A DNA stretch of 64,000 nt from Syncephalastrum monosporum B8922. Its lineage: Eukaryota > Mucoromycota > Mucoromycetes > Mucorales > Syncephalastraceae. Every line of letters starts with the position of its first letter. The first letter of the stretch is position 1. The DNA lies in assembly GCA_000697355.1 (NCBI GenBank), contig JNEN01000658.1, positions 1-64,000 of the forward strand. The letters are read 5' to 3'. A program made the position numbers and the translations under genes. Under the pieces are notes generated by a model. The model worked only from the letters and a program-made list of their open reading frames with translations. It did no database searches and was not told where the DNA came from. Of the stretch, positions 10,224 to 23,278 are shown piece after piece.

Positions 10224-12435
10224 ATGCTGGTCACTCTCTCCAGAGCAAACATCCTGCGCACCCGCGCCTTTGTGCCCGCCTCAGCTCGCTACCGACGAGG
10301 TTATGCTTCCGACGCAGCCGATACTCAGAACCTGATTGAAAAGATCGTGCAAAAATACGCAGTCGATCTTCCCGAGGGCTACAAGGTCAAGAGCGGTGAC
10401 TACATCTCGATCCGCCCTGCGCATATCTTGACCCACGACAACACGGGCGCCGTCATCCCCAAGTTCAAGTCGATTGGCGCAACCAAGTTTTATAACCCCA
10501 AGCAGCCCGTGTTCGCCCTCGACCACGACGTGCAGAACAAGTCGGAGAAGAACCTGACCAAGTATGCCAACATTGAGAAGTTTGCTGCCGAGCATGGCGT
10601 CGATTTCTACCCTGCCGGTCGTGGTATTGGCCATCAGGTCATGATCGAAGAAGGCTATGCGTTCCCCAACACCTTGACCGTCGCTTCCGACTCGCACTCC
10701 AACATGTACGGCGGTATCGGTGCGGTCGGCACCCCCATTGTGCGCACCGACGCAGCTGCGATCTGGGCCACTGGCCGGACGTGGTGGCAAATTCCCCCCG
10801 TCGTCAAGGTCGAGCTTCAGGGCGCACTCCCGGCTGGCGTCACCGGCAAAGATGTGATAATCAGTTTGTGCGGCCTGTTTAATCAAGACCAAGTTTTAAA
10901 CACCGCCATCGAGTTCCATGGTCAGGCCCTCAAGGACCTGTCTGTCGAGGACCGTCTCGCGATCGCGAATATGACGACCGAGTGGGGCGCTCTCGCCGGT
11001 GTGTTCCCCGTCGATGGCCTTACCATCGATTTTCTCCGCAAGCGCATGCGCCGTATTGCGCTGACCCACTTTGAGAACAAGAATCTCCCTCCCACCCCGC
11101 CCGGTCAGGACTTTGTCCATCCCCGCATCAATAACGAGACCATCCAGGCCTTGATTGACAACCCCATCCAGCCTTCGCCGAACGCGACCTATGCCAAGAA
11201 GCTCACCCTCGATCTCTCGACCTTGTCCCCACATGTCTCGGGTCCCAACTCGGTCAAGGTTGCTACGCCTCTTGCTGACCTCGAGGCCCAAAACATCAAC
11301 ATCAACAAGGCCTATCTCGTCTCGTGCGTCAATTCGCGTGCAACTGACTTGAAGCAGGCAGCTGAAGTCTTGAAGGGTAAGAAGATCAAGGAGGGCGTCG
11401 AGTTTTACGTCGCTGCGGCCAGTTCGGAAGTGCAAAAAGAAGTCGAGGAGTCGGGCGACTGGGCTACTCTCCTCGCAGCCGGTGCTAAGGTACTCCCAGC
11501 CGGTTGTGGTCCTTGCGTCGGTCTCGGTACCGGTCTGCTCAAGGACGGTGAGGTTGGTATCTCGGCCACGAACCGTAACTTCAAGGGCCGTATGGGCTCG
11601 CCCTCTGCCCTGGCCTATCTGGCCTCCCCAGGTAAATGGAGCGAATCAAGAGATCAATTGAGTTTATTCATCGAAAAATTAATTAGCTGTCGTTGCGGCA
11701 TCGGCTGTCACTGGCAAGATTGCTTCTCCCGCTGCTGTGTTGGGTGGTAACACTTCCCAAAAATCTGAGCCCAAGTTCACGATTGAGACAACCGAGCCTG
11801 CCAAGACAGAGAGCGCGGACGACGCCGAGGTGTTGCCGAACTTCCCTGGCGTCATCCGTGGCAACCTTCTGTTCTGCCACGCGGATAACTTGAACACCGA
11901 TGGTATCTACCCCGGCAAGTACACTTACAATGACGACATGACGGTCGAGGACATGAAGAAGGTTGTAATGGAGAACTATGACCCCAACTTCGTCAACGTG
12001 GTTCAAGAGGTAAGAGACGAATGGACGGTGATCGTCTGAAGACTCATGTTTTGATAGGGTGACATCTTGGTGGGTGGTTTCAACTTTGGTACCGGCTCCT
12101 CGCGTGAGCAGGCTGCCACGGCGATTAAGTCGCGGAATATCCCAATTATGATTGCCGGTTCCTACTCGGAGACGTTCAAGCGTAACTCTATCAACAACGC
12201 GTTACTCCTGATTGACTCGCCCGAACTCGTCAAGGACCTTAAAGCTGAGGTGGGCGCGTCTGATCTGACCCAGCGCACCGAATGGAAGATCGAGATTCAC
12301 GCAGCAGATGGTCGTCTGAATGTCACAAAGAAGGATGGTACGCAAAAGACCTACAAGGTCGGTGCTCTTGGAAAGAGTATTCAGGAGATTTGGCTGGCCA
12401 ATGGCCTTGAAGGTTGGGTCAAGGAGCGTCTGTAA
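10224..12435 (+). CDS. LYS4: homoaconitase, mitochondrial (lysine biosynthesis)
   Basis: Exons 10224-11631, 11687-12009 and 12058-12435 give 702 residues. The enzyme converts homocitrate to homoisocitrate through homoaconitate in the fungal alpha-aminoadipate pathway, in mitochondria. A presequence rich in Arg/Ser/Ala ([19 protein letters not shown]) precedes the aconitase core. Family blocks are clear: [40 protein letters not shown], and the 4Fe-4S cysteines in LVSCVNSR and AGCGPCVG. The swivel domain has [12 protein letters not shown] and [17 protein letters not shown]. The WWQIPP and [16 protein letters not shown] segments fit homoaconitase rather than TCA-cycle aconitase. Length matches the family. 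This supports a fungal host, since animals lack the pathway. Confidence 0.96.
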
Positions 12436-15374
12436 ACCTCACATCATCGTATACCGTTTTCTCTACGTCCCGCCACCTCATCCTCCCTTCATCATCTTAT
12501 TTATGGAGACCTTTGATTTTCTATCATACCGACCAGATAGTCTCTACTTTATAGACCGTCGCTTCCATTAAAAGTTGTCCCCTGTTTTCCTAATTATAAT
12601 AAGCTGTTTGCTAGACCCGATCCGTCTGTATACTCTGCTGTCTATACATAGCATATTGATTTTACCACAACGTACGATTCTATCCGAGGTCGCATATGTA
12701 CATAAGCCGGTAGTTACACATCCTATTCACGCATTTACTCTTATGCGAACCGCTGCCTTTCAGAAGAAAAAACCGAATATTTCGTGCATGATCGCAATGG
12801 CTCACTTGCACAAATTGACCTCTTCTGTAGTATGTTATGCAGTTGTATGCATGTCTGAATTGCGTCTTTCTACTTATTTCTACATGGCTCTGGCACGGGA
12901 GCGATAGTAATAGGAAAAAGGCAGCACTTCACGTGTGCACGGTGTCATCACTTTGTGTTCGCAACAATTTTCCGCAGTTGTCCGCAGCAGAAAGAGAGGT
13001 TGCTCCCAGCTAAATACACGACTCCACCTTCTCACCTTTTTCTACTCCGTGTGGAGAAATGATTGATGAGCTAGCCAATGAAACGTAGGTCTTTTTTTTT
13101 TCTTTCTTTTTTCATGTCTGACAAGGGCCCGTTGAGTTCATCACCGGTCCTGTGCACATGTGATCTCTGCTTCATGAAGACAAACAAACATGAACTTTTT
13201 TTTTACTCGATTTCGCCTTACCAGCAATTAAGAACACATCACCATATCACCATAACCGCGTACGTCAAGCGCCCATCTTCGCTGAATAAATATTTTATGA
13301 GTAAAAAAAAATATCGTGTGAGCCTGAATATGTCCACGGAATTTGTTCAATGGGCAATATTAGAAAAGCAAGGTCAAGCATCTGTGTTCTGTGCATGGGA
13401 CCGTGAGGGCCTATCGTCATTGCCACTGACCTGGATACTGAGCTAGCGCCCACTTGTCGGCGTCGCCCATGAATGGCACAATTAACTTATTCGCTCTTTT
13501 CTTCCAGTTCTTCCAGGTATATGTGCCATCACCCGACATATGTGCATTGGATGCCATTTGGCTTACACACATGTGCCCGTGAATGCGCCGCATTACCCCA
13601 TAACTGGGCTGAGCCGCCTGCGTGTCACTTCATTCATCCTATGGCGTAATGGGGAACAAAACGAAAAAGGAACGAGAGACAGATAGCATACTAAGTCGAG
13701 ATACCATGGTACTTTGAGTTAGCGCATCCGTGCTCATGTGTATGTGTGTCCGGGTACTGTGGATACTGTACATGCGCGTGGGCGTGAGCCCCGCAATTCT
13801 ATGTGGCCACAACAGGCCATCGCCTTACCTGTGATGGACCCACACCATCCTTCTCCATCCCTCTGCTCTTTCACTTTGATTTATTTCTATCTGTTTGCCA
13901 TTCCAATTGTTAATTGGGTCGCACATGACAACCTTTTCAGGTGTCTTCAAAAATATCTGCTGTTAAACCCAAAGGAGTATGATGTGGGCGTAGGACGCCT
14001 CGGCGCCCTATACGGGGCCCCAACCGTAGGCCTCGGGCCCTTTCAGCGCCATTGCACGTTTTGTCCGTCTCGATCGAGCAGAAGTCCACAGAAAGAATTG
14101 ATTTTGGAACGGGAAAAAGCGGCCAGGTGAGCAGCAACTGGAAGGAACAGCAAGCGCATGCATGCACCACGCATATACATACACACGTCGTGGATCCTTT
14201 TTCGTCGATTACGCACTACTTACGAGAAAGTAACATGACAGCAATTTCCCTTTAAAGAGCGGACACAAGTGGATGGGAACTATGGTGATAGCTGCCTTAC
14301 ACGAAAATGACAGGAGCGGAATGCCACACGTAACTGCAGTGTGGACATTCTTCGAACAATACAGAAGGGTGCATCCATTTCGTATACGCATGTGGTGAGA
14401 GGATGGCAAAATAAGAAGGGGGGGAGAGGTCATGGGGTCACGCAGACAAGCAGTGGTGCGACCTACTGTATAGAAAGAAATGGAGATCGCCGTAATTGAG
14501 GGAAAAAACATTGAAAGGACACAAAGTCAGGTTTGCTGATGCCATATGTATGATGTTTTGTTCTTATCTGCACACGTCCAATCGATCGCATCGGACTCCA
14601 CTCATGGTCATGCCAATGTAAATAATCATGCCTGCTGCTCTCTACAACATTCTGTAAATTGACGCCATGCGAGTTGCATGCGCGTCGCGGGCTGCCTAGA
14701 TATCCCATTGGCTGAAGCGTGCTTTTGAGTTCTGAGGTCCTAAAGATATCCTTTATCCCAAAAATGGACATGGTGGAAGGCCAAGCCGTCATGGGATTCT
14801 CTCTCGGTCTTCTTAATGACAACGAGAGAAATTTCATGAGTGTTGGACATGGCCTGGTGTGTAACTTGAGTGCATTGTTGGTGCTCTTAACAGTCATCTC
14901 GTCTATGTCGCATGTGTAACTCAGTATTAGATTGGGGGTCCACATCCCAAAATAAAACAAAAACAACCCATGTCTTTGCACAGAGAGGTCTCGGCCACCC
15001 TCCGACGGGTACCGTACACAAGGAAAAAAAAAATACAAACGAAACCGAGTACTGTTGTTACTGTTGCGCATGTGTCTTTATTTGCGTGCCACCGGGAAAA
15101 AAAAAGATAATAGTGGAAGAAATGTTTATATTGAGTAGAGTACAAGACGCGTTAAAAATGCGTAAGGTGAGAATACATGATAATGACGCGGAGGAAAAGG
15201 TGCCTTGCTCATCGGCCACACGAGGAAGGTGATGCGGAGGGGGGATGCGCATGTAATGAAATTCTGTCGCGTTCGATCCTATGACGTTGAAGGAAAAAAT
15301 CTGCATGTACCTTTTTCTTTCTAGAGCTTATGGACAGGGCACAGGGGCAAGGTCCGGTTGACTGATGATGATAC

Positions 15375-15409
<35 letters not shown>

Positions 15410-17000
15410 TGGGTGGATTTCGTCGGTGCAACATACCTTAACGAAAAAGCAAAAAGGTGACTGCAACACTAAGCTTATTAGGTATGGCGTGTGCGAGCCT
15501 TGTACCCTCTATTTCTGAGACAAAAAAAAATTGTCTGTGTGTTGTGGCTTCTTGATGAACTAGACAAAGTCTTCTTCTTCAAGGCGGACTGAGGGCGTTG
15601 TCTTGCAAAACACAATGACATGGCTTCGTGTCTTTAGTTCTTTCATCCCAAAAAAAAAAACCTTTCGTAGCGGAGTGCGCTCTATTTTTTCGGTCGCCTG
15701 GTGGCCGTGCACGCTTATAAACAAAAAGCGCTCGGGCCAGCCATTGCTGGATTGCCCACTGGCTTGGGACTCGCATTTATCGGGAAACCTTCTTTTTTGT
15801 TTGCCATGTCCCATGCCCAAAATTTTTGTCTTTCCTCCATCCCTCTTACTTATACCATTGTTATGCTGCCCCGACATTCCAAATAAAGTGATACTCCCAG
15901 ATCAAGGTCTTCACTCAAATGGAACAGATATATACGCACACAAATGAAAGAAAAGAGAGAACAGGGATCAATAGAAATTAGTACCTCTTGATTAGAAAGA
16001 AGAGAGATTAAGATACCTGTAATAATAGCTTTTACCTTAGATGATAGGCAATCTGCACGCCGATGTAACCTGATCACGGGGCCGGCTGGCGTTAGACACA
16101 AGGTGCGACCTCGTCTTTTTGCGCTTATCGCACGCACATCCAACCTATTTCCGTTTGCGCTGCCTGATTATGCCTCACACAAAAGCTGCAAAAAAGAATT
16201 AGCCATGCATCGTGTTAAAAACGCCGATGGACGCAAACGATCCAAAATTTTTTTTGTCCCATGATGAGCTGGCCCGATGGAAAAGGAAAAAGGCTTCGGA
16301 GGAAGAAGGAAGACGGCTCCCATGATCAGAACCTTGTTTTCTTTTCCTCTTGGTTTGGTGTGGTGCTCGTGACATGGAAGGTGCATGGTCGCGCACATCC
16401 ACACCCATACACACGCTTTTACACACACACACACACATATAGATACGAACCGGCTCTCTTTACTTTTCAATGCGTTTCGTCGCCTGCTTGCGTATTATGG
16501 ACTCAGCAACGCATAGAAAGGAGCGAATGAACAAGCGCGTATTATGGAGCGAGGGCGCAAGAGCCAAAGGATGAAGTGACGTGGTGCGCGATGCCTGCGT
16601 GCACGCGTATGTGTGTGATTGCGCGTCCCTCTCCTCGTCCCCTGTCTTCTTCTCAGCTGCTCCTTTCTGTTCTATAGTTATGTAGAACAGTCGCTGGTTT
16701 TTGTATCGCAATCCATTTGATCGAGCGATAAGGTTGAAAGGTAGAATAAGTTTATTGTCCGGAGTCTTAACAGCAAGAAAAAAAAATAAAAGGAACTGCG
16801 CACAAGAAAAAAAAAGGATGGGCCCGGACAGACGGTCCAATAGCTCATAGGAAAAGGTCCCCCCACAGGTTCTCATGCATATGCAATCGACCGAGCTACT
16901 GTGAAATACCAAGGTGGCACAGTGCACCCCCACCTTCTCTTCTCTTTTGCTTGCTGTCCCGCAGTAGGAACGTCCCCCATCCCAAGCCACTAGTACTGCT
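12436..17000. other. gene-poor region, no supportable gene
   Basis: About 4.6 kb without a frame that resembles coding sequence. The frames present are short, overlap on both strands and are driven by homopolymers and CT/GA runs. A (GAT)n microsatellite lies at 15.4 kb. No rRNA or tRNA signature was noticed. A minus-strand frame at 15560-15877 (105 residues, ending EEEDFV) was considered but has no family, signal or convincing start. Confidence 0.55.
15364..15409. repeat. (GAT)n trinucleotide microsatellite
   Basis: About 15 GAT/ATG units, interrupted once by ACT. It would read as poly-His or poly-Asp in some frames but sits in sequence with no gene evidence. Confidence 0.9.
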
Positions 17001-17008
17001 TATATAAA
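17001..17008 (+). promoter_or_regulatory. TATA box candidate
   Basis: TATATAAA followed by a C-rich start region, 103 bases upstream of the ATG of the small Cys-rich frame at 17104. It is one of the cleanest TATA boxes in the window. An out-of-frame upstream ATG (17025) opens a short hydrophobic reading frame that ends by overlapping the fourth codon of the downstream frame (ATGA). Confidence 0.5.
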
Positions 17009-17103
17009 CCCCCACCCCCTGCAACGATGGTCTCACCAGCTCATTTGCTCGTGCGTCTCTTTTTTATTTTACTTTTTTCTTGCTCCTCTTCCAGAACAGA
17101 CAC

Positions 17104-17346
17104 ATGCCAGCCATGACAAGTGCAGCAATAGTTAAATGTTCTACGGCGTCAAAGGCCAACATCATTAGCGAGACCGCCCGCGTTTGTAGCGGTCGTGGAC
17201 GAAGCTACTGTCTCATCCACCGACGCTATTTCGACACGAGCTGGTGCCCTGACTGCGGTCGCGCAAGTAGTAAGTGAAGCCACGTCTGTGCACAGCACAA
17301 ACATCTCACTCATGATGGACACTCCTTTATAGTTGGTCGTCGTTAA
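17104..17346 (+). CDS. candidate spliced Cys-rich microprotein
   Basis: Exons 17104-17269 and 17333-17346 give 59 residues. Support comes from the intron: donor GTAAGT and acceptor TTTATAG, 63 bases apart, matching the size and signals of the neighbouring genes, together with the TATA box upstream. The product has five Cys, four of them clustered (C28, C36, C48, C51 around VCSGRGRSYC and TSWCPDCGR), which could bind zinc. It is basic and has no signal peptide. A second frame across the same bases also stays open (Val/Ala/Thr-rich, no ATG), which weakens the case. No family is recognised. Confidence 0.35.
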
Positions 17347-20300
17347 AGAACACCCGTTCTGAAGGCCCACATCTGAGATGCCGATCTCATCCCATCCAAA
17401 AAAAGAAAACAACTCAAGCAAGCCATCCACGCACCTCTTCTCTATCTCTCACACTCGCAAAGTGCTACCATCCTACCATTTTATAACCTCTCTCCCCTTT
17501 GCTCATGGACCGTCATCAAAACAAAAAATCAAGCCCGCAAAAAAGCAAAAATCAAGGACAGAAAGAGACATCTCCTCTCACCCACCTCTTTTGCTCATCT
17601 GACACACACACGTACCGACAAACTCAAAAAAGACATGCTTTCTATATACCTTACTCATATCCCCCACCTTACTCTCAGAAAAAATGAACACACACACGCA
17701 CACACACACACACCAAAAAGCACAACCTTCCCATCTACTGTATCTCTGTAATTTACACGACCATTATGGTATCTATCTTTCCTTCCCATTACTCTTTATC
17801 TCTCCGTTGTTCACATTTTACCTCTATCTTTCTCTCCATGATTTTTCCTCTGCTCTTCTAGCCTATTTTATAATACTAGACCGACCCTTTCATTTTTCTT
17901 GTCGCAGAAACACCATATATCTAGAAGAGCAGAGTAAGCTGCAAATAAAAAAAAAAAAAGGAAGCTCTCACAATCACTGGCGATCTGTTCACATCCAGTG
18001 TCGTACGAACAAACAAAGGAAAGGAACCTGCACCGGTGATCTTGCATATGATCGCGTGAAACGCACGGATCGTGTGACGATCCCTCCTCCCCGTTCTTTT
18101 CTTCCCTGTCTGTTTAGGGGATGAAAAAACCTCGGATGCCGTTCCGCAACGAAACAAGAAGGCAATGACACGGATGGGTAGTGCGTGCGACAAACGACAA
18201 TCCCACTCTCTTTCCAAGAGCGGCGTACCGCATCTATCGCCTTCCTTTGCGCGAAATTAGCGTAGCAACTCTCGCCAAGCCAATCGATCTTCTATATTTG
18301 TTGTGCCCCTTCACATTTCGGGTCCTTCTGGGTTCCCATTTGGCATTATTTAATGGGCACTATCGCCTCTCACTACGAAGTATTAATGTATGCATAGCGG
18401 CACGCCTCCTTTGCTTTTTTTTTATTTTTATTTTTATTTTTTTTTGCTCTTGGGATGACCCATGACTTGAGAAAGGTGCTGTAGAAGAGAGGTCACTCCT
18501 GCATAAATAAGCTTGATACCGGCCACCCCACGCACGCACCGGTAAAAAACAGGTTCCTTGGATCGGCAGAAACAACAGTATGAGGTCCATCATCTGAATT
18601 GCACAAAAAATCTTCTGCTGATAAATGAAAGAAGGAATAGCAGATTTCAAGCTGGTCATCATTGTGTCACCTCTATCTTTTCTTCTTATTCAGTCATCCA
18701 TGCCTTTTGCTCCCAGAAAATGAATTTTAGTATTTGCTCATGTTGTCATGAGCTCAAGTCTGGCGACCCGGCATATCATGCTTCTCCACAAGACACGCAG
18801 CACATGAGAGCTTCAATTGCAGTTTATAGGAAGTGTAGAAAACCACGACATGGTGGATTCATGACGAGTAGTATATTATTTTAGAAATATGTGGGCGATA
18901 TTCTAAAGATACTACGCCAAAGAAATAGTCTAGGCTCTTTCCTTCGCAAGCATCGGCTGGAAGATCAATAGAATGCTGTCGTCGATATAAAGAAAAGATG
19001 AATAAAAATGCGCGTTAGGGTTATTGCAAAAAGATATCACGCGTAGAGTACTGAGCGTGGCGCGAGAATTAAAAGACCCATAATTTGCAGGGCACACTTG
19101 CCGAGCTTTCTACTAATTTTTATAATGGGTGTATATCAATGTCCTGTGTAAAAAAATGACACGTACATACAGTGATGCAGCCATTGGCGTGGAATCACGA
19201 GGATTACCTGGCCGTAAGCCAAACCGCCTGAATTTTGTCTCTATTCTTCATCGTATTCACGCATTGGCATGATTATTCGGCATTTTGTATCCGAGCGCTT
19301 TTAAAAGCGAACATAGCCGGATCCGGAGGCAAATTCATGGTCTATCTGTAGAAGTTAATATATCAAGCCGAGCCATATTTACTACAGGCAAACTAGGTCA
19401 CCATGACATTTTTTTCATAGTCGCGCCTGCGTCATCATATATAGACGAACGGATCAAGTGTTTCTATCACATACAATGCAAGCTGGATCATGTTCGATAG
19501 TGTATGTCACAAAGATGAGAGTCGAATAACTCACTATCGGGATATACCAAACTATGCAGATATGCTAAACTCCCAAGATGATGCTCCGCAAGAGCCTGTA
19601 TGCCGAAGGGACGTCAGACCTATGCGCAAATTAAATACTCCATATAGAAGTCTATAAAAGAGAAGGGGTATGGTCACGCCTCACACCTTCCGTTGTCTTG
19701 ACTGTTACCATTGTGACGAGCGGATAAGCAATAGACTGCTCCAGAGGTCTGGAAACGTAACCCGAGGTCAATTGTTTCTACTCTCTGTAAACAAAAGCAG
19801 TGGCACAATTTAGTATACAAACATGGGAACTGCGCATGACGCCTTTCTAAAGGATTTTGTATGACATGCGCAGGCAAGAGCCACGGCGCGAGAGAGGACA
19901 TTTGTTGTTTGTGGAGAGCGTGACATGCTGATGAAAGTACGCATCATTTGTTTGGCTACTGTATCTGGTGTGATAAATAAAAAATAATAAATAATGTCAT
20001 CCCTCCATACAAGTTTGCCCATGGTAACAAGACTCACGCATCTAAAGCAGAACGGCATCTTTTCACACCACCTGAACACAATACGGGATAACCTGCTGTG
20101 ACGATGGTTTCTGCGTAGCCGTCTGATCCTATTGCTGTGCATGCATTTCTTCGTGTTTTAAAGATCAGTCCAAATCGCTCGACGGCGTGACCCATCTGAT
20201 TTTTAGGTTTCTGCCTAGAACTTCCTTTGAATTATAGAATCAAAATGATGCCATCACATTGGCAACGTTGTAAATTCAATTGAATGACTGCTTCTGCATA

Positions 20301-21488
20301 AAATCATGGAAACAGCAAACCTTTTGCTCTGTTACAATGAAAAGAACACGAAGATGCGTACATGCACCGTAATTTCAGGTGACATCTTCTATTCATGTTA
20401 AAGGCGCGATATCTCCGTACGTGACAATGGGCAAATTTGGCTTACGTACCAATAGCAAAAAAAAGTAAAGTCTCGGTTGTTTATGTCGGATGTGCAGACA
20501 CAGCATGCATATGCGAAAGGTGTTATGACACCGGCAGCAACAAGAGATAGATGGCAATATGTTTACATATGCAGGTCAAGGGAAGAAGAAACAAAAGAAC
20601 CGTATGATTCGCTTACATTTCCAGCCCAATGTGACACAATGTTAAGTTTCCTGAGCGTCGGTTTGTGAACCTTTTTCTACAACTCTGTTTTGTGTCCTGC
20701 GGTTTGACCGCTGGGGTAAAAGGGATTCACTGCGACAATAAGATTTTACAAATGCCGTCATCCCAACTACTACCTAATCTAATTTGATACCTGTAATCAA
20801 TCGCAGAACATCTTAATTACACTACTGCATTGATTTATGCCTGGTACTCTTGTAAAGCTCGTATATCGAGCTATGCTATGGAGACTGGATAACCACAAAT
20901 CAAATCTGGAGCGAAAAGACCTGGACGGAATTATTTGCACAATCAATTAATCACACAGAAACTGGGGAACAAGCTCACAAATTACCAGACAAGAGCGTAA
21001 ATTGAAAAGAGGCGTGACAAAAGATCCGATATTCCGTTTGGAAAATGACAATTTTCTTTGCAGTGGTACCCGCGTGCGGTGGGTGAATAAACATTGTCAG
21101 GGACAAAAGGGGCAGGAAGCCCACAGCGTGTTCGTACAATGATAGTTGTCTTTTCTCAACGCGGTCCTCAGGCGGAGCACGATAGAAGCCATGGAAGGGC
21201 AGCAGCAGCATTCGCATCGACTGCTTGTGCTACCCCACTCCGACCTTTATAAACGCCTCATGAACGAAAGCTTTCCACATCTATCCCCTTCCACCTTCAC
21301 TTTTCTATATTCCCTTCGTTTGAGCGTGTGTGTGGTGTCTACGCGCGTGTGTGAACAACTATAACGCGCGAATCCCCCCTGATCCCCCTTCCAGTCCTTT
21401 TTTTTTTTTCCTTCGATTCGATTGATAAACGCCGGGCGCGTCCATCCTCCTCGTGTACCTTTATCTCAACCCAAACAAGTTATCTGCC
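17347..21488. other. gene-poor, AT-rich region
   Basis: No frame longer than about 145 codons, and none that looks coding. A (CA)n run lies near 17684-17714, flanked by pyrimidine-rich DNA. From about 18.9 to 21.1 kb the sequence is AT-rich with scattered short frames and may be decayed sequence. The last 150 bases are T-rich leader of the LysM gene. Confidence 0.55.
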
Positions 21489-23278
21489 ATGTTTCTCACC
21501 AAGAAGACGGCCACCATTACTACCTTTGCTCTGATGCTCGTGCAGAATTCCATGGCACTTGCTGTCAAAAATGATCTGGAGGTTGTGCCTGAGATTGATC
21601 TGACCGTAGCAATCGACCCTCCAAAATATTCGGCTTCCTATATCTCCGTCTTCGCTCGTGACAACGACCCTGAGCCTGCTTTCGAGCTCGTGGATGACGA
21701 CGCGTCGGACGTTCGTAGCAAAATTGTCTCCTTTAAGCGCCGTGGTCTGACCGAATGCGAAAGTGAACATACGGGTACGTCCCTTTAATTATGTATTGAG
21801 TTTCATCTCTAATTATATCTATGTAGCCAAATCGGGCGACACGTGTCTCTCCATCACCGATAAGTATGGAATTCACCTCGACGACTTTATGTTCTGGAAC
21901 CCTCAGGTGAACTCGAAGTGCAAGAACCTGAAGACAGGCAAAAAGTACTGTGTTAAGCACTCGAGTGCAGGCTCTCCTGATGATTGTACTCTGCGTCACA
22001 AAGGTAATTCTGGCTGTCATTGGTGGGCCGTTTTATTTAACTCGCAGTATCACAGTTGTCAAAGGCGACACGTGCAAAAAGGTGGCTAAGCAATATGGCA
22101 TCTCATTGCAATCCTTCTATGATTTGAACGCGCCCATCAACACTGGCTCGTGCAACAATCTGAAAATTGGCCGTAGCTATTGTATCTCCAAGGATTCCTC
22201 CTCGTCAAACAAGGCTGAAAACGAAAAAGAAGTTGTAAAGGATGATGCCAAGAAGGAAGCCAAAGACCACCAAGATAAAGAGTCCGAGAAGATCAAGAAC
22301 TCGACGACCCATCTTGCTTCCAAGGCACAAGATGATGACGAAAACGATAGCAAGGCCAAGAAAGAAGAAGCTAAGAAAGAAGAAGCTAAGAAAGAGGAAG
22401 CCAAAAAAGAAGCCAAAAAAGAAGAAGCCAAAAAAGAAGAAGCCAAAGAAGAAGAAGCCAAGAAAAACGACGATAAAAACGATGATGACAAGAAAAAAGA
22501 CAGTGACAGCAACACCGATGATGACGGTTGGACATCCACGGAAACTCCTGTCAAAGACGACAAAGAGAAGGACAGCGACAAGAAGGATGATTCGTCTTCC
22601 ACAGAAAAGCGCAAGCGGATCCAATCTAACGTGCCCATGACGTACTACTGGATCGCTCAGCCTGGTGACTACAGCCAAAAAGGCAAGCAAGTCACCATTA
22701 AGACCTGCGACGGCAAGTCTCTTGGGAAGACTTCAGTCGAGTACGCGGATGCCCTTGTCATGGAAGGCACGGGCGTGCTTGGTAGCAAAGTTGTCAACCT
22801 TGGTGCTTGTTCCTGCACCAACTACAACTGTTTTATGGAAGTTGACAAGCATGATAACCCTTATGGCCTGACATGTAAGTGTGAGACATGCTTGCAACAT
22901 TGTTCATTGACTGACTTTTGCCCTCCTTTCCTTTTACAGCGCACAGCTCTCCGTTGCGTCCTTTTGTCACCGTCGCTGCCAACGATATCACGCGTGGTAC
23001 CAAAATCTACGTGCCCCAGCTGGATGGCTGGGATATTCCCGGCTCCTCCAAGAAGCACAATGGCTGTCTGCTTGTTGATGGTAAATGCCGAGACTATGTA
23101 GATAAGAGCATAAACTAATATGAATATTTTCATAGACCGTGGCTGGAGCTTTTCGTCGAGACATATCGACTTCTATGTGTACTCGATGAAGAACTATGAG
23201 AGCCTGAACAAAGAGCACGGTATCAGCAAAGTCGACGTGTACCAAGGCGGTGGCTGCAAGCTTCTTAGTTACGTCTAG
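21489..23278 (+). CDS. secreted LysM-LysM-3D (double-psi beta-barrel) protein
   Basis: Exons 21489-21774, 21827-22003, 22056-22874, 22940-23080 and 23136-23278 give 521 residues. A signal-like start (TTFALMLVQNSMALA) is followed by LysM 1 (AKSGDTCLSITDKYGIHLDD, WNPQVNSKCKNLKTGKKYC) and LysM 2 (VVKGDTCKKVAKQYGI, LNAPINTGSCNNLKIGRSYC). LysM domains bind chitin or peptidoglycan N-acetylglucosamine. A long linker has KKEEA tandem repeats (22350-22470) and an acidic Lys/Asp tract. The C-terminal domain has features of the 3D fold (ITRGTKIYVPQLDGW, CLLVDDRGWSFSSRHIDFYV, HGISKVDVYQGGGC), a double-psi beta-barrel known from bacterial wall-remodelling enzymes. A glycan-binding wall protein or wall-active enzyme is inferred. 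The second acceptor (TATCACAG) is the only one that keeps LysM 2 in frame. Confidence 0.85.
22350..22470 (+). repeat. KKEEA-coding tandem repeats
   Basis: Imperfect 15-base units (AAGAAAGAAGAAGCT-like) encoding Lys-Lys-Glu-Glu-Ala in the linker of the LysM-3D gene; prone to copy-number change. Confidence 0.85.

Noticed and set aside
15364..15409. Possible His-rich coding repeat
   Set aside because: A plain GAT microsatellite with no supporting exon, start or splice signals.
22177..22690. Ser/Leu/Phe-rich antisense frames of about 155 codons
   Set aside because: They are the reverse reading of the KKEEA repeat and acidic linker of the LysM-3D gene.
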